From the NCBI RefSeq assembly GCF_001654915.1, contig NZ_LXEQ01000045.1: DNA of 64,000 nucleotides. One strand, written 5' to 3'. Below are positions 44,244-53,484 of this stretch, one piece after another (positions within the stretch are counted from its first letter, which is position 1; each line of letters opens with the position of its first letter). The translations under genes and the position numbers were made by a program. The notes beneath the pieces are model-generated. The model did not search any database. It was not told where the DNA came from and saw nothing but the letters and a program-made list of their open reading frames with translations. This DNA is from Buttiauxella ferragutiae (GTDB lineage Bacteria > Pseudomonadota > Gammaproteobacteria > Enterobacterales > Enterobacteriaceae).

Positions 44244-44983
44244 GCAGGCGTTCCTGATTTCAGTGCAACCAAAGAGCCAAAGTTAAAGCACTGGAACCAT
44301 AATTCTGCGTGGTCAAATCCGGCTTGTTTGAGGCGTTTTTTATGTGTTTCGACAGAGTCGGTGAGCATCACGTTTTCCAGCATGCTGCGCTTTTGGCTGA
44401 TTTCCAGCTCGCTGTAGCCGTTCGCACGTTTAAAATCGTGGTGCATATTGAACAGCAATTCGCCGACTTCGCCATCTTCAAAACTGAATTTTTCCGACAG
44501 CACTAACGCGCCGCCAGGGTTCAGCCCCTGATAGATTTTTTCCAGCAGCAGTTTGCGGTCATCGGGTTCAAGAAATTGCAGGGTGAAATTCAGCACCACC
44601 ATCGAGGCATTTTCGATAACGATATCGCGGATATCACCTTCGATGACCTCGACCGGAGTTTGCGCTTTGAAGGCGTCAAGATGACGGCGGCAGCGCTCGA
44701 CCATAGCAGGGGAGTTATCTACCGCGATAATTTTGCAGTTGTCGTGCTGGATGTTACGACGCACCGATAACGTTGCCGCGCCAAGTGAACAGCCAAGATC
44801 GTAAACCTGGCTACCCGGTGCCACAAAGCGCTCCGCCAGCATGCCAATCATCGAAATGATATTCGAGTAGCCTGGTACCGAACGTTGAATCATATCGGGG
44901 AACACTTCAGCTACGCGTTCGTCAAAGGTCCAGTCACCTAATTTGGCGATCGGGGCGGAAAACAAGGTATCGCGGTCAGACAT
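44240..44983 (-). CDS. cmoA: Carboxy-SAM synthase CmoA
   Basis: CmoA makes carboxy-S-adenosylmethionine from SAM and prephenate, the donor used by CmoB. The 247-residue product matches E. coli length, with VYDLGCSLGAATLSVRRN and NFTLQFLEP of the methyltransferase fold. The frame is open upstream, but homology sets the start at 44983 (MSDRDTLFSAPIA). It is upstream of cmoB in the same transcript. Confidence 0.98.
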   Translation of the reverse strand: MSDRDTLFSAPIAKLGDWTFDERVAEVFPDMIQRSVPGYSNIISMIGMLAERFVAPGSQVYDLGCSLGAATLSVRRNIQHDNCKIIAVDNSPAMVERCRRHLDAFKAQTPVEVIEGDIRDIVIENASMVVLNFTLQFLEPDDRKLLLEKIYQGLNPGGALVLSEKFSFEDGEVGELLFNMHHDFKRANGYSELEISQKRSMLENVMLTDSVETHKKRLKQAGFDHAELWFQCFNFGSLVALKSGTPA

Positions 44984-45030
44984 AATGTTAAATCCGGAAA
45001 TTCGAAATTTCGAAAGGGGCATATTTTGCG

Positions 45031-45426
45031 TTAATGCAGCGAGAAAACCAACTCCCATGGCATATACCACAGGTTAGCCAGCACCATCAGGATCAATGAA
45101 GCCCAGGTGGCGCTCATGCCGGAACGACGCCAGCGGATTAAACGGTGGTGAAAACCGTGCGCATGCATCAGGCGGCCAACAATCAGCAGCAACCCACTAA
45201 CATGCACCATCCAGGTTTCAGCGCCGTTCATTTCCATCAATAATAAAAGCAGTAATGCGACAGGAATATATTCCACTGCATTACCGTGAATACGAATCGC
45301 ACTCTGAAGTTCGCTAAAGCCACCATCACCATAAGAGACCCGGTATTGCGAACGCATACGGACAACATCAAACGAGAACTTAATCAGCAACAAAGCACCC
45401 AAAACGGCGTAGAGCGCGCTTACCAT
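45031..45426 (-). CDS. yecN: MAPEG-family membrane protein YecN
   Basis: The 131-residue inner-membrane protein has four hydrophobic segments of the MAPEG (eicosanoid and glutathione metabolism) family; IRIHGNAVEYIPVALLLL and GRLMHAHGFHH are its signature blocks. Its bacterial function is unknown. Start 45426 (MVSALYAVLG) was chosen by homology, behind AAAGGATG. It precedes cmoA, as in E. coli. Confidence 0.95.
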   Translation of the reverse strand: MVSALYAVLGALLLIKFSFDVVRMRSQYRVSYGDGGFSELQSAIRIHGNAVEYIPVALLLLLLMEMNGAETWMVHVSGLLLIVGRLMHAHGFHHRLIRWRRSGMSATWASLILMVLANLWYMPWELVFSLH

Positions 45427-45496
45427 ACTCACATCCTTTAGAGATAGTTCCAGCACTGCATATAATAGCAGTGCAACCTATAAGCTGTCGCTACCC

Positions 45497-46315
45497 CTAA
45501 AATAGGGAGTTTTGCTTAGGAATGGCAGGTTCATTGCCCAAATCGGGAAGAGCCTGCTGCAATCCGCGCCATAGTGTATGGACTAAATCCTGGACTTGCC
45601 CAATGTCAGGCGTATGCAGGAACAGGTAAGGCGTGGCGTTTTGTTGCCATTTTGGCAAGGTTTTAAGCCAAACGTCGAAAAGCGCCTGATTTTGCACCAT
45701 ATCGTCACTGCCGATAAAGCGCACCATCGGGTGATGTGCGGTGACGATGGCATGAACCGGTACTTTGGGTTTTTTACGCTGGGCTTCGTGCATCGCTTCG
45801 TTGTTGGCGATAGCGCTGTGCACCGGACGGCTATCCAGAATAACCCGGTTAACACCACGCAGATGCAAACCCCGATTAAATGCTTGCTCATCGGCACTCT
45901 TATCGAAGAAAGAAGGGTGGCGAACTTCGACGCCGTAGGTGAATTCTTTTGGCAAAGCGTCGAGGAAATTCCACAGCGCAGGTAAGTCGGCAGGGGCAAA
46001 TTTTGCGGGAAGTTGCAGCCAGTATTGCCCGATGCGCTGTGCCAGTGGAGACAGGCGATCAAGAAATTCGGCGGTCAAATCTCCGCACTGACGAAGCGCG
46101 GCGTTATGGGAAATGGTGGCCGGGAATTTAAAGCAAAAGCGGAAGTTGTCGTCGGTCATCTCGCGCCAACGAAGTACCGTCTCCGCTTTAGGCAAGGCGT
46201 ACAGCGTGGTATTGCCTTCCACACAATTGAAGTGGCGAGCATAATCTTCCAGAGAAGTTATACCAAGACGCCCCCATTTAGGGTGCGACCATTGGGGAAG
46301 GCCGATATAAATCAC
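45497..46315 (-). CDS. yecE: DUF72 protein YecE
   Basis: The 272 residues form a TIM-barrel-like DUF72 protein (MIYIGLPQWSHPKWG, NCVEGNTTLYALP, FCFKFPATISHN, GVEVRHPSFF). Family members are widespread and of unknown function. Start overlaps the yecD stop by 4 bases, as in E. coli. Confidence 0.95.
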   Translation of the reverse strand: MIYIGLPQWSHPKWGRLGITSLEDYARHFNCVEGNTTLYALPKAETVLRWREMTDDNFRFCFKFPATISHNAALRQCGDLTAEFLDRLSPLAQRIGQYWLQLPAKFAPADLPALWNFLDALPKEFTYGVEVRHPSFFDKSADEQAFNRGLHLRGVNRVILDSRPVHSAIANNEAMHEAQRKKPKVPVHAIVTAHHPMVRFIGSDDMVQNQALFDVWLKTLPKWQQNATPYLFLHTPDIGQVQDLVHTLWRGLQQALPDLGNEPAIPKQNSLF

Positions 46316-46878
46316 AGTGCAGCGAGGATTTCGTCAGTGCTGCGTACGCGCCCAATGCGCGGGAAGATATTCGTCATGCTGCCTTGATGTTGTTCGCTGT
46401 TTGCAGCACTGCACGCATCTTCAGCAATCACCAGGTTGAAGCCCAATTCCCATGCGTTACGGGCAGTAGATTCCACACCGATGTTGGTGGAAATCCCACA
46501 TAGCACGATGGTGTCGATGCCACGACGGCGTAACTGAAGCTCCAGATCGGTGCCGTAGAAGGCTCCCCACTGGCGTTTAGTGACTTCAATGTCGCTCTCT
46601 TTTTTACCCAGCGCTTGCGGGTAAAGCCACCAGTTTTCCGGCAACGCATGAGCGCCTGCCTGTGCATCAACCGGTTGTTTGAGTGCTTCGGCAAAGTCTT
46701 TAGACCAGCCAACACGCACCATAATAACCGGGGCGTTATTCTCGCGGAATTTATCAGCCAGCCTGGCTGAACGAGCCACCACATCCTGTGCGCTGTGCGG
46801 GCCGCCTGCAAATGGCAAAATGCCTTCCTGCAAATCAATAACGACCAGTGCGGTTTTGGAAGTATTCAGTTCTAACAT
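46312..46878 (-). CDS. yecD: Isochorismatase-family hydrolase YecD
   Basis: Cysteine hydrolase of the isochorismatase fold, substrate unknown. The 188 residues carry the catalytic Asp (VVIDLQEG), the Lys (KRQWGAFYGTDLE) and the Cys (VLCGISTNIGVEST). The start at 46878 (MLELNTSK) matches the E. coli protein. First gene of yecD-yecE, divergent from aspS across 249 bases. Confidence 0.96.
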   Translation of the reverse strand: MLELNTSKTALVVIDLQEGILPFAGGPHSAQDVVARSARLADKFRENNAPVIMVRVGWSKDFAEALKQPVDAQAGAHALPENWWLYPQALGKKESDIEVTKRQWGAFYGTDLELQLRRRGIDTIVLCGISTNIGVESTARNAWELGFNLVIAEDACSAANSEQHQGSMTNIFPRIGRVRSTDEILAAL

Positions 46879-47007
46879 TCGGTGACTCCGGTTCAAAATT
46901 GAATTATCTCGCAACACATTACGACGGAACATATGTTCGACAGTTTACAAATTTTGTTAATTTTTGTGAGAATAGGCCAAACAAGGCGCATTGAAACGCG
47001 TCAGTTC

Positions 47008-47036
47008 TTATCGCGGGCCAATATTTCCAGTATAAT
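47008..47036 (+). promoter_or_regulatory. Sigma-70 promoter of aspS
   Basis: A perfect TATAAT (47031-47036) has TTATCG 17 bases upstream as a weak -35. It lies 91 bases before the aspS start in the yecD-aspS divergent region. Confidence 0.7.
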
Positions 47037-47127
47037 AGCCCCCTTTTTTCAACTATATCTGACATACAAAAATAGTGGCCACCGGTGCAGATTGCACACA
47101 GTGAGCGGCTAATTTAAGGGATATCTC

Positions 47128-48900
47128 ATGCGTACAGTATATTGCGGGCAGCTCAATCAATCCCATGTGGGACAACAAGTAACACTGTGTGGTTGGGTCA
47201 ATCGTCGTCGTGACCTCGGTAGCCTTATCTTTATTGATATGCGCGATCGCGAAGGCATCGTGCAGGTGTTTTTCGACCCGGACCGTCAGGACGCGTTCCA
47301 GCTTGCTTCCGAACTGCGTAATGAGTTCTGCATTCAAATCACCGGCACCGTTCGCCCGCGTGATGAAAAAAACATCAACAAAGATATGGCAACCGGCGCG
47401 GTGGAAGTGTTCGCTACCGACCTGACCATTATCAACCGCTCTGAAGCGTTGCCGCTGGACTCCAACCACGTCAACACCGAAGAAGCGCGTCTGAAATTCC
47501 GTTACCTGGATTTGCGCCGCCCTGAAATGGCGAACCGCCTGAAAACCCGTGCGAAAATCACCAGTTTCGTGCGCCGTTTTATGGATGACCACGGTTTCCT
47601 GGATATCGAAACCCCAATGCTGACCAAAGCCACACCAGAAGGCGCGCGTGACTACCTGGTGCCGAGCCGTGTTCACAAAGGTAAATTCTACGCATTGCCG
47701 CAGTCCCCACAGTTGTTCAAACAGCTGCTGATGATGTCTGGCTTTGACCGTTACTATCAAATCGTTAAATGCTTCCGTGACGAAGACTTGCGTGCTGACC
47801 GTCAGCCTGAATTTACTCAGATCGACGTTGAAACCTCCTTCATGTCTGCTCCGCAAGTGCGTGAAGTGATGGAAAAACTGGTGCGTGACCTGTGGTTAGA
47901 TGTGAAAAACGTCGACTTGGGCGATTTCCCAATCATGACTTTCGCTGAAGCTGAGCGTCGTTACGGTTCTGATAAACCAGACCTGCGTAACCCGATGGAG
48001 CTGGTGGACGTTGCTGACCTGCTTAAAGACGTTGAGTTTAAAGTGTTCGCCGGCCCGGCAAATGATGCTAAAGGCCGCGTTGCAGCACTGCGAGTGCCAG
48101 GTGGCGCACAGTTAAGCCGTAAACAGATTGACGATTACGGCAAGTTCATTGAGATTTACGGCGCGAAAGGTCTGGCTTACATCAAAGTGACCGAGCGTGC
48201 TAAAGGCATCGAGGGGATCACCAGCCCGGTCGCTAAATTCCTGAACGCAGAAATCGTTGAAGCTATTCTGGCCCGTACCGGTGCGCAAGATGGCGATATA
48301 ATTTTCTTCGGTGCGGACAATAAGAAAGTGGTTGCTGACGCGCTTGGCGCACTGCGTCTGAAAATCGGTAAAGATCTGAGTATCACCGATGATAAAGCGT
48401 GGGCACCGCTGTGGGTTATTGACTTCCCAATGTTTGAAGACAATGGCGAAGGCGGCCTGACCGCGATGCACCACCCGTTCACTGCACCAAAAGATATGTC
48501 CCCAGAGCAACTGGCGGCAGATCCGGAAGCTGCTGTTGCGAACGCATACGACATGGTGATTAACGGTTACGAAGTGGGCGGCGGTTCCGTGCGTATCCAC
48601 AACGGCCAGATGCAGCAGACCGTGTTCGGCATTCTGGGTATCGCCGAAGAAGACCAGCGCGAGAAGTTCGGCTTCCTGCTCGATGCCCTGAAATACGGTA
48701 CACCACCGCACGCAGGCCTGGCATTTGGTCTGGACCGTCTGACCATGCTGTTGACCGGCACCGACAACATCCGTGATGTTATCGCGTTCCCGAAAACCAC
48801 CGCAGCAGCGTGTCTGATGACTGAAGCCCCAAGCTTCGCCAACCCAACAGCGCTGGCTGAACTGGGTGTCGCGGTGATTAAAAAGGCTGAGAAAGAATAA
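47128..48900 (+). CDS. aspS: Aspartyl-tRNA synthetase
   Basis: Class II synthetase charging tRNA-Asp. The 590 residues equal the E. coli length: OB-fold anticodon domain (VTLCGWVNRRRDLGSLIFIDMRD), motif 1, motif 2 (FRDEDLRADRQPEFTQID), the bacterial GAD insertion (about 290-410), and motif 3 (GLAFGLDRLTMLLTG). Its stop shares bases with the nudB start (TAATG), so the two are coupled. Confidence 0.99.
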   Translation: MRTVYCGQLNQSHVGQQVTLCGWVNRRRDLGSLIFIDMRDREGIVQVFFDPDRQDAFQLASELRNEFCIQITGTVRPRDEKNINKDMATGAVEVFATDLTIINRSEALPLDSNHVNTEEARLKFRYLDLRRPEMANRLKTRAKITSFVRRFMDDHGFLDIETPMLTKATPEGARDYLVPSRVHKGKFYALPQSPQLFKQLLMMSGFDRYYQIVKCFRDEDLRADRQPEFTQIDVETSFMSAPQVREVMEKLVRDLWLDVKNVDLGDFPIMTFAEAERRYGSDKPDLRNPMELVDVADLLKDVEFKVFAGPANDAKGRVAALRVPGGAQLSRKQIDDYGKFIEIYGAKGLAYIKVTERAKGIEGITSPVAKFLNAEIVEAILARTGAQDGDIIFFGADNKKVVADALGALRLKIGKDLSITDDKAWAPLWVIDFPMFEDNGEGGLTAMHHPFTAPKDMSPEQLAADPEAAVANAYDMVINGYEVGGGSVRIHNGQMQQTVFGILGIAEEDQREKFGFLLDALKYGTPPHAGLAFGLDRLTMLLTGTDNIRDVIAFPKTTAAACLMTEAPSFANPTALAELGVAVIKKAEKE

Positions 48901-49343
48901 TGGGCTATAAGCATCCCGTTTCGGTATTAGTGGTGATTTTTGCACAAGACACCGGGCGGGTGCTGATGCTACAGCGGCGCGATGATCCTGATTTCTGGCA
49001 GTCGGTTACCGGCAGCCTGGAAGAAGGGGAAATTGCGCTGCATGCCGCACAGCGTGAAGTAAAGGAAGAGGTTGATATCGACGTTGTTTCAGAACAACTG
49101 GCTTTGATTGACTGCCAACGCTGTGTGGAGTTTGAAATTTTTACACATTTGCGTCATCGCTATGCTCCGGGAATTACGCGCAATACGGAATATTGGTTCT
49201 GCCTTGCGCTGCCTCACGAACGCCAGATAACCATTTCGGAACATCTGGCCTGGGAATGGACGGACGCACATGCTGCGGCGGCTATGACAAAGTCGTGGAG
49301 CAACCGGCAAGCGATTGAAGAGTTTGTAATTAATGCCGCCTGA
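48900..49343 (+). CDS. nudB: Dihydroneopterin triphosphate pyrophosphatase NudB
   Basis: Nudix hydrolase that removes pyrophosphate from dihydroneopterin triphosphate in folate synthesis. The 147 residues contain the Nudix box GSLEEGEIALHAAQREVKEE with all catalytic Glu and Arg residues. It overlaps aspS by one base and is followed by yebC 23 bases later, the same order as in E. coli (150 residues there). Confidence 0.97.
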   Translation: MGYKHPVSVLVVIFAQDTGRVLMLQRRDDPDFWQSVTGSLEEGEIALHAAQREVKEEVDIDVVSEQLALIDCQRCVEFEIFTHLRHRYAPGITRNTEYWFCLALPHERQITISEHLAWEWTDAHAAAAMTKSWSNRQAIEEFVINAA

Positions 49344-49366
49344 AAAAGGCGCTTTTGGAGATAGTT

Positions 49367-50110
49367 ATGGCAGGTCATAGTAAATGGGCCAACACAAAGC
49401 ACCGCAAAGCTGCGCAGGATTCCAAACGCGGTAAAATTTTCACCAAAATTATCCGTGAGCTGGTAACTGCAGCCCGTTTGGGCGGTGGTGATCCGGGTTC
49501 TAACCCGCGTCTGCGTGCAGCGATTGATAAAGCGTTGTCTAACAACATGACGCGTGACACCTTAAACCGCGCGATTGCACGTGGTGTGGGCGGCGATGAA
49601 GACGCGAACATGGAAACCATCATTTATGAAGGTTACGGTCCTGGCGGTTCAGCTGTAATGGTTGAATGCCTGAGTGACAACCGTAACCGTACCGTGGCAG
49701 AAGTACGCCACGCGTTCAACAAATGCGGTGGTAACCTGGGAACTGATGGCTCCGTAGCCTATCTGTTCACCAAAAAAGGCGTTATCTCTTATGCTCCTGG
49801 CAAAGATGAAGACACCGTAATGGAAGCCGCGCTTGAAGCGGGTGCCGAAGACGTCGTTTCTTATGACGACGGTGCTATCGACGTGTTCACCGCCTGGGAA
49901 GACATGGGCGCTGTCCGCGATGCACTGGAAGCAGCAGGTCTGAAAGCTGATGAAGCCGAAGTTTCTATGATCCCATCCACTAAAGCGGATATGGATGCAG
50001 AAACCGCACCGAAACTGATGCGCCTTATCGATATGTTGGAAGACTGCGATGACGTGCAAGAGGTTTATCACAACGGTGAGATCTCTGACGAGGTTGCGGC
50101 AACCCTGTAA
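49367..50110 (+). CDS. yebC: YebC/PmpR-family translation or transcription factor YebC
   Basis: The 247-residue product has the three-domain YebC fold: MAGHSKWANTKHRKAAQDSKRGKIF, the NRTVAEVRHAFNKCGGNLG core and the acidic EDCDDVQEVYHN end. The family has been described both as DNA-binding regulator and as a factor that relieves ribosome stalling. Start 49367 is set by homology and GGAGAT; upstream codons in frame are not conserved. Confidence 0.97.
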   Translation: MAGHSKWANTKHRKAAQDSKRGKIFTKIIRELVTAARLGGGDPGSNPRLRAAIDKALSNNMTRDTLNRAIARGVGGDEDANMETIIYEGYGPGGSAVMVECLSDNRNRTVAEVRHAFNKCGGNLGTDGSVAYLFTKKGVISYAPGKDEDTVMEAALEAGAEDVVSYDDGAIDVFTAWEDMGAVRDALEAAGLKADEAEVSMIPSTKADMDAETAPKLMRLIDMLEDCDDVQEVYHNGEISDEVAATL

Positions 50111-50153
50111 TGGTGTTGTCTGAAACCTTACACCTGTTTATGAGGGACGCGTG

Positions 50154-50675
50154 ATGGCGATTATTCTCGGCATCGACCCGGGGTCACGCGTTACCGGTTA
50201 TGGTGTTATACGCCAGACTGGCCGGCAGCTAACCTATTTAGGCAGCGGCTGTATTCGTACTCAGGTGACCGACTTACCCTCGCGTTTGAAACTCATCTAC
50301 GCGGGGGTGAGCGAAATCATTACCCAGTTCCAGCCAGAGTATTTCGCTATTGAATCAGTGTTTATGGCGAAGAATGCCGACTCTGCTTTAAAGCTCGGAC
50401 AGGCACGAGGTGCTGCGATTGTCGCGGCGGTAAACCATGAGCTTCCGGTGTTTGAATATGCCGCCCGTCAGGTAAAACAGACGGTAGTGGGTATCGGCAG
50501 TGCGGAGAAAAGCCAGGTGCAGCATATGGTACGCACTTTGCTCAAACTCTCTGCTAACCCACAAGCGGATGCGGCCGATGCACTGGCAATTGCCATTACG
50601 CATTGCCATGTGACGCAGAACTCGATGCAGATGAGTGATACACGGCTTAATCTGGCACGGGGACGATTAAAATAA
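50154..50675 (+). CDS. ruvC: Holliday junction resolvase RuvC
   Basis: RuvC cuts Holliday junctions during recombinational repair. The 173 residues have the RNase H fold with the four catalytic acids: Asp7 (GIDPG), Glu66 (FAIESVF), Asp138 and Asp141 (QADAADALA). The residue after Glu66 is Ser instead of the Gln of E. coli. ATG 50154 is preferred to GTG 50151 because of GAGGG spacing. A strong terminator separates it from ruvA, so ruvC is transcribed with yebC rather than with ruvAB. The E. coli gene yebB between ruvC and ruvA is missing. Confidence 0.98.
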   Translation: MAIILGIDPGSRVTGYGVIRQTGRQLTYLGSGCIRTQVTDLPSRLKLIYAGVSEIITQFQPEYFAIESVFMAKNADSALKLGQARGAAIVAAVNHELPVFEYAARQVKQTVVGIGSAEKSQVQHMVRTLLKLSANPQADAADALAIAITHCHVTQNSMQMSDTRLNLARGRLK

Positions 50676-50677
50676 AT

Positions 50678-50706
50678 AAGGCTGGATATCTATCCAGCCT
50701 TTTTAA
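50678..50706 (+). terminator. Rho-independent terminator after ruvC
   Basis: AAGGCTGGATA and TATCCAGCCTT form a perfect long stem followed by T residues, immediately after the ruvC stop. Confidence 0.93.
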
Positions 50707-50754
50707 TATGATAAGCAAAATTTTTGGCATAAACGCTAAACGCAGGAGCATATC

Positions 50755-51366
50755 GTGATTGGTCGACTCAGAGGCATCATCCTTGAAAAACAACCGCCGC
50801 TGGTACTTATGGAAGTCGGTGGCGTAGGGTATGAAGTCCACATGCCGATGACTTGCTTCTACGAATTACCGGATATCGGTAAAGAAGCGGTGGTATTCAC
50901 TCAGTTCGTGGTGCGTGAAGACGCGCAGTTGCTCTACGGTTTCAACAACAAACAAGAACGTACCTTGTTCCGTGAGCTCATCAAAGTGAATGGCGTTGGC
51001 CCTAAGCTGGCGCTGGCCATCCTCTCCGGTATGTCTGCACAACAATTTGTGAATGCCGTAGAGCGTGAAGAAATTGGTTCATTGGTCAAATTGCCAGGCG
51101 TAGGTAAAAAGACCGCTGAGCGCTTGATTGTTGAAATGAAAGACCGCTTCAAAGGTATGCACGGCGACCTGTTTACTCCGGCGTCTGATCTGGTGCTGAC
51201 CGCTCCGGAAAGTGGCGTGGCTGACGACGCAGAAGCAGAAGCGGTTGCGGCACTAGTATCACTGGGCTATAAACCACAAGAAGCCAGCCGTATGATTAGC
51301 AAAGTAGGGCGTGCCGGTGCTGATTGTGAAACGCTGATCCGCGAAGCACTCCGCGCAGCACTTTGA
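50755..51366 (+). CDS. ruvA: Holliday junction branch migration protein RuvA
   Basis: RuvA binds four-way junctions as a tetramer and loads the RuvB motor. The 203 residues show the OB-fold domain, the two helix-hairpin-helix motifs (VNGVGPKLALAIL, LPGVGKKTAERLIVE) and the C-terminal RuvB-binding domain. Start is GTG (as in E. coli) after AGGAG. In E. coli ruvAB is LexA-controlled; I do not see a good LexA box in the short gap after ruvC. Confidence 0.98.
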   Translation: MIGRLRGIILEKQPPLVLMEVGGVGYEVHMPMTCFYELPDIGKEAVVFTQFVVREDAQLLYGFNNKQERTLFRELIKVNGVGPKLALAILSGMSAQQFVNAVEREEIGSLVKLPGVGKKTAERLIVEMKDRFKGMHGDLFTPASDLVLTAPESGVADDAEAEAVAALVSLGYKPQEASRMISKVGRAGADCETLIREALRAAL

Positions 51367-51387
51367 AGCCCCTGAGGTAGATGAAGG

Positions 51388-52398
51388 ATGATTGAAGCAG
51401 ACCGTCTGGTATCGCCAGACACCATCACCCCTGATGAGTTAATTGACCGAGCCATTCGCCCGCGTTTTCTGGCGGATTACGTCGGCCAGCCGCAGGTTAC
51501 ATCGCAAATGGAGATCTTCATCCAGGCGGCAAAACTGCGTGGGGATGCGCTTGATCATCTGTTAATTTTCGGCCCACCAGGTTTGGGTAAAACCACGCTG
51601 GCTAATATTGTTGCCAACGAGATGGGCGTTAACCTGCGAACCACTTCCGGCCCCGTACTGGAAAAGGCAGGTGACCTGGCAGCGATGCTGACCAACCTCG
51701 AACCGCATGATGTTTTGTTCATTGATGAAATCCACCGCCTTTCACCGGTTGTTGAAGAAGTACTGTATCCGGCGATGGAAGATTACCAGCTCGATATTAT
51801 GATTGGTGAAGGCCCGGCGGCGCGTTCAATCAAAATTGATTTACCCCCGTTTACCCTGATTGGCGCGACAACTCGAGCGGGTTCTTTGACTTCGCCACTG
51901 CGTGACCGTTTCGGCATTGTGCAGCGCCTCGAGTTTTATCAGGTTGCCGATTTGCAGCACATTGTTGGCCGCAGTGCCAGCGTGCTGGGGCTTGAGATGA
52001 GCGAAGAGGGCGCGCTGGAAGTGGCGCGTCGTGCGCGTGGTACACCGCGTATTGCTAACCGTTTATTGCGTCGCGTGCGTGACTTTTCGGAAGTACGGCA
52101 CGATGGCACCATTAATGGTGACATCGCTTCGCAAGCGCTGGATATGCTGAATGTTGATACCGAAGGCTTTGACTATATGGACCGCAAGCTATTGTTAGCG
52201 GTAATAGACAAATTCCTTGGCGGCCCGGTCGGGCTGGACAACCTCGCGGCAGCAATTGGTGAGGAACGGGAAACGATTGAAGATGTACTCGAACCCTTCC
52301 TGATTCAGCAGGGCTTCTTGCAACGTACGCCGCGCGGGCGAATGGCAACGCCAAGAGCCTGGACTCATTTTGGGATTGTGCCACCCGCACAGCCTTGA
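51388..52398 (+). CDS. ruvB: Holliday junction branch migration ATPase RuvB
   Basis: Hexameric AAA+ motor that drives branch migration with RuvA. The 336 residues include Walker A GPPGLGKTTL, Walker B FIDEIHRL, sensor 1 ATTRAG, the arginine finger region LRDRFG and the C-terminal winged helix (TPRGRMATPRAWTHFG). It lies 21 bases after ruvA. Confidence 0.99.
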   Translation: MIEADRLVSPDTITPDELIDRAIRPRFLADYVGQPQVTSQMEIFIQAAKLRGDALDHLLIFGPPGLGKTTLANIVANEMGVNLRTTSGPVLEKAGDLAAMLTNLEPHDVLFIDEIHRLSPVVEEVLYPAMEDYQLDIMIGEGPAARSIKIDLPPFTLIGATTRAGSLTSPLRDRFGIVQRLEFYQVADLQHIVGRSASVLGLEMSEEGALEVARRARGTPRIANRLLRRVRDFSEVRHDGTINGDIASQALDMLNVDTEGFDYMDRKLLLAVIDKFLGGPVGLDNLAAAIGEERETIEDVLEPFLIQQGFLQRTPRGRMATPRAWTHFGIVPPAQP

Positions 52399-52405
52399 AT
52401 GATCT

Positions 52406-52530
52406 ATACCCTAAATAATTCGAGTTGCAGTTAGGCGGCAAGGGAGTGAATCCCCAGGAGCTTACTTCAGTAAGTGACTGGGGTGAAGAAGTGCAGCCAA
52501 CACCCCTGCAGCTTGAAGTATGACGGGTAT
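52406..52530. repeat. Full-length ERIC element after ruvB
   Basis: It starts ATACCCTAAATAATTCGAGTTGCAG, contains GTGAATCCCCAGGAGCTTACT..AGTAAGTGACTGGGGTGA and ends CAGCTTGAAGTATGACGGGTAT. Length about 125 bases agrees with the ERIC consensus. It is the best conserved of the copies in the window. Confidence 0.96.
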
Positions 52531-52555
52531 AAAAAGCTGCTCATCTATTGTTGAT

Positions 52556-52583
52556 AACCCCGGCTTTAGTCGGGGTTGTTTTT
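52556..52583 (+). terminator. Terminator after ruvB and ERIC
   Basis: AACCCCG pairs with CGGGGTT around GCTTTAGT and is followed by GTTTTT. It ends ruvAB transcription after reading through the ERIC element. Confidence 0.9.
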
Positions 52584-52938
52584 AACTACGGTCGTTTGTA
52601 GATAATCCTATCTAAAGTACTCGGTTGGTATTACTGGAATGTGTAACATATCGAACCGTTTTCAATCAGAATCGTTCTGACGCTGTTGCTGCGGTAAAGT
52701 CTGAACAGGCAGCAATATGATATCAACAGGGCTTCTCCCGATGCTAATGAACGGTCAGGTCACTGTGAAATGAGTTTCATAGGCTTTTACGAGACAGATT
52801 CCAGTTTGTGAAATTGTCTTAATTATCATAGAGAAAAACTCTAGTCGTCGGTAATAGTTAGCGGTATCTTTCCTGCGCACCTGCAAAATCAGGCGTCGGG
52901 ATTGGAACCTCTGGTGGTGGAAGTTAAATCTTCTTATC
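52584..52938. other. Gene-free leader region of the symE remnant
   Basis: These 355 bases hold no frame I can support. The last 90 bases (GCGCACCTGC..GGCGTCGGGATT..GGTGGTGGAAG) look like the long untranslated leader of symE-type genes, where in E. coli the antisense RNA SymR is encoded on the other strand. I cannot show a SymR promoter here, so no RNA gene is called. Confidence 0.4.
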
Positions 52939-52950
52939 GGAGGTTGCCAA

Positions 52951-53100
52951 ATGGCTACGACCTCAACCCAGACTCACCCATCATCAACGCTTTCTAAAAC
53001 CCATCGCCGCTACACCGTCAGCTACGTGCCTGCTCAGGGAATTCACGATACGCCTTCAATACCTCTTCCTGGAGAATGGCTGGCAGAAGCCGGGCCGTGA
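52951..53100 (+). pseudogene. Truncated SymE-family toxin remnant
   Basis: A 49-codon frame with a strong ribosome site (GGAGG 8 bases before ATG) encodes RRYTVSYV and PSIPLPGEWLAEAGP. These are the first conserved blocks of SymE, the SOS-linked RNA-targeting toxin that continues with an AbrB-like swapped-hairpin domain. Here the frame stops right after EAGP, at the point where SymE normally reads EAGF-TTG and continues, so the functional domain is gone. The toxin-antitoxin pair that follows may have replaced the 3' part. Short intact SymE-like peptides cannot be fully excluded. Confidence 0.75.
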
Positions 53101-53128
53101 AGTTGTTGTACATTTTCTTTGGTGTGTA

Positions 53129-53158
53129 ATGACATCAACGTTACGCAAGCTGTATACT
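53129..53158 (+). promoter_or_regulatory. Candidate promoter of the toxin-antitoxin operon
   Basis: ATGACA, an 18-base spacer and TATACT lie 32 bases before the antitoxin start. Antitoxins of this class normally repress their own promoter with the toxin as corepressor. Confidence 0.6.
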
Positions 53159-53190
53159 TATTACCCACAAACATCTATGAGGAAGATATC

Positions 53191-53484
53191 ATGCCTGGTG
53201 CACAAAACATCGGTGTTAAGCGTGAAACGTTAAATTTGCGTATTAAGTCCACCGAGCGCGACCTGATCGACCGTGCAGCAAAAGTCAGAGGGAAAAATCG
53301 TACTGATTTTGTTCTGGATGCTGCTCGGGCAGCGGCTGAAGAAACGCTGCTTGAACAGCGTATTATTATGGTGGACCCCGAAGCTTATCAGGAGTTTCTT
53401 GCTCGCCTTGATCAGGCGCCGGAATCCAATGCGGCACTGCGTAAAACCATGCAGACAATCGCACCCTGGAATCATAAAAAATGA
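53191..53484 (+). CDS. DUF1778 antitoxin, TacA/AtaR type
   Basis: The 97-residue product is a ribbon-helix-helix antitoxin: TLNLRIKSTERDLIDRAAKVRGKNRTDFVLDAA is the DUF1778 DNA-binding part (about 12-50), and the C-terminal PEAYQEFLARLDQAPESNAALRKTMQTIAPW wraps the toxin. Start 53191 (MPGAQNIG) follows GAGGAAG; codons upstream in frame are not family-like. It overlaps the toxin gene by 4 bases (ATGA). Confidence 0.93.
   Translation: MPGAQNIGVKRETLNLRIKSTERDLIDRAAKVRGKNRTDFVLDAARAAAEETLLEQRIIMVDPEAYQEFLARLDQAPESNAALRKTMQTIAPWNHKK

Noticed and set aside
47053..47856. 267-codon frame antisense to aspS
   Set aside because: Shadow of aspS codon structure, no family resemblance and no independent promoter.
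52584..52938. SymR-like antisense RNA opposite the symE leader
   Set aside because: Expected by analogy with E. coli, but no promoter or terminator could be identified on the minus strand.
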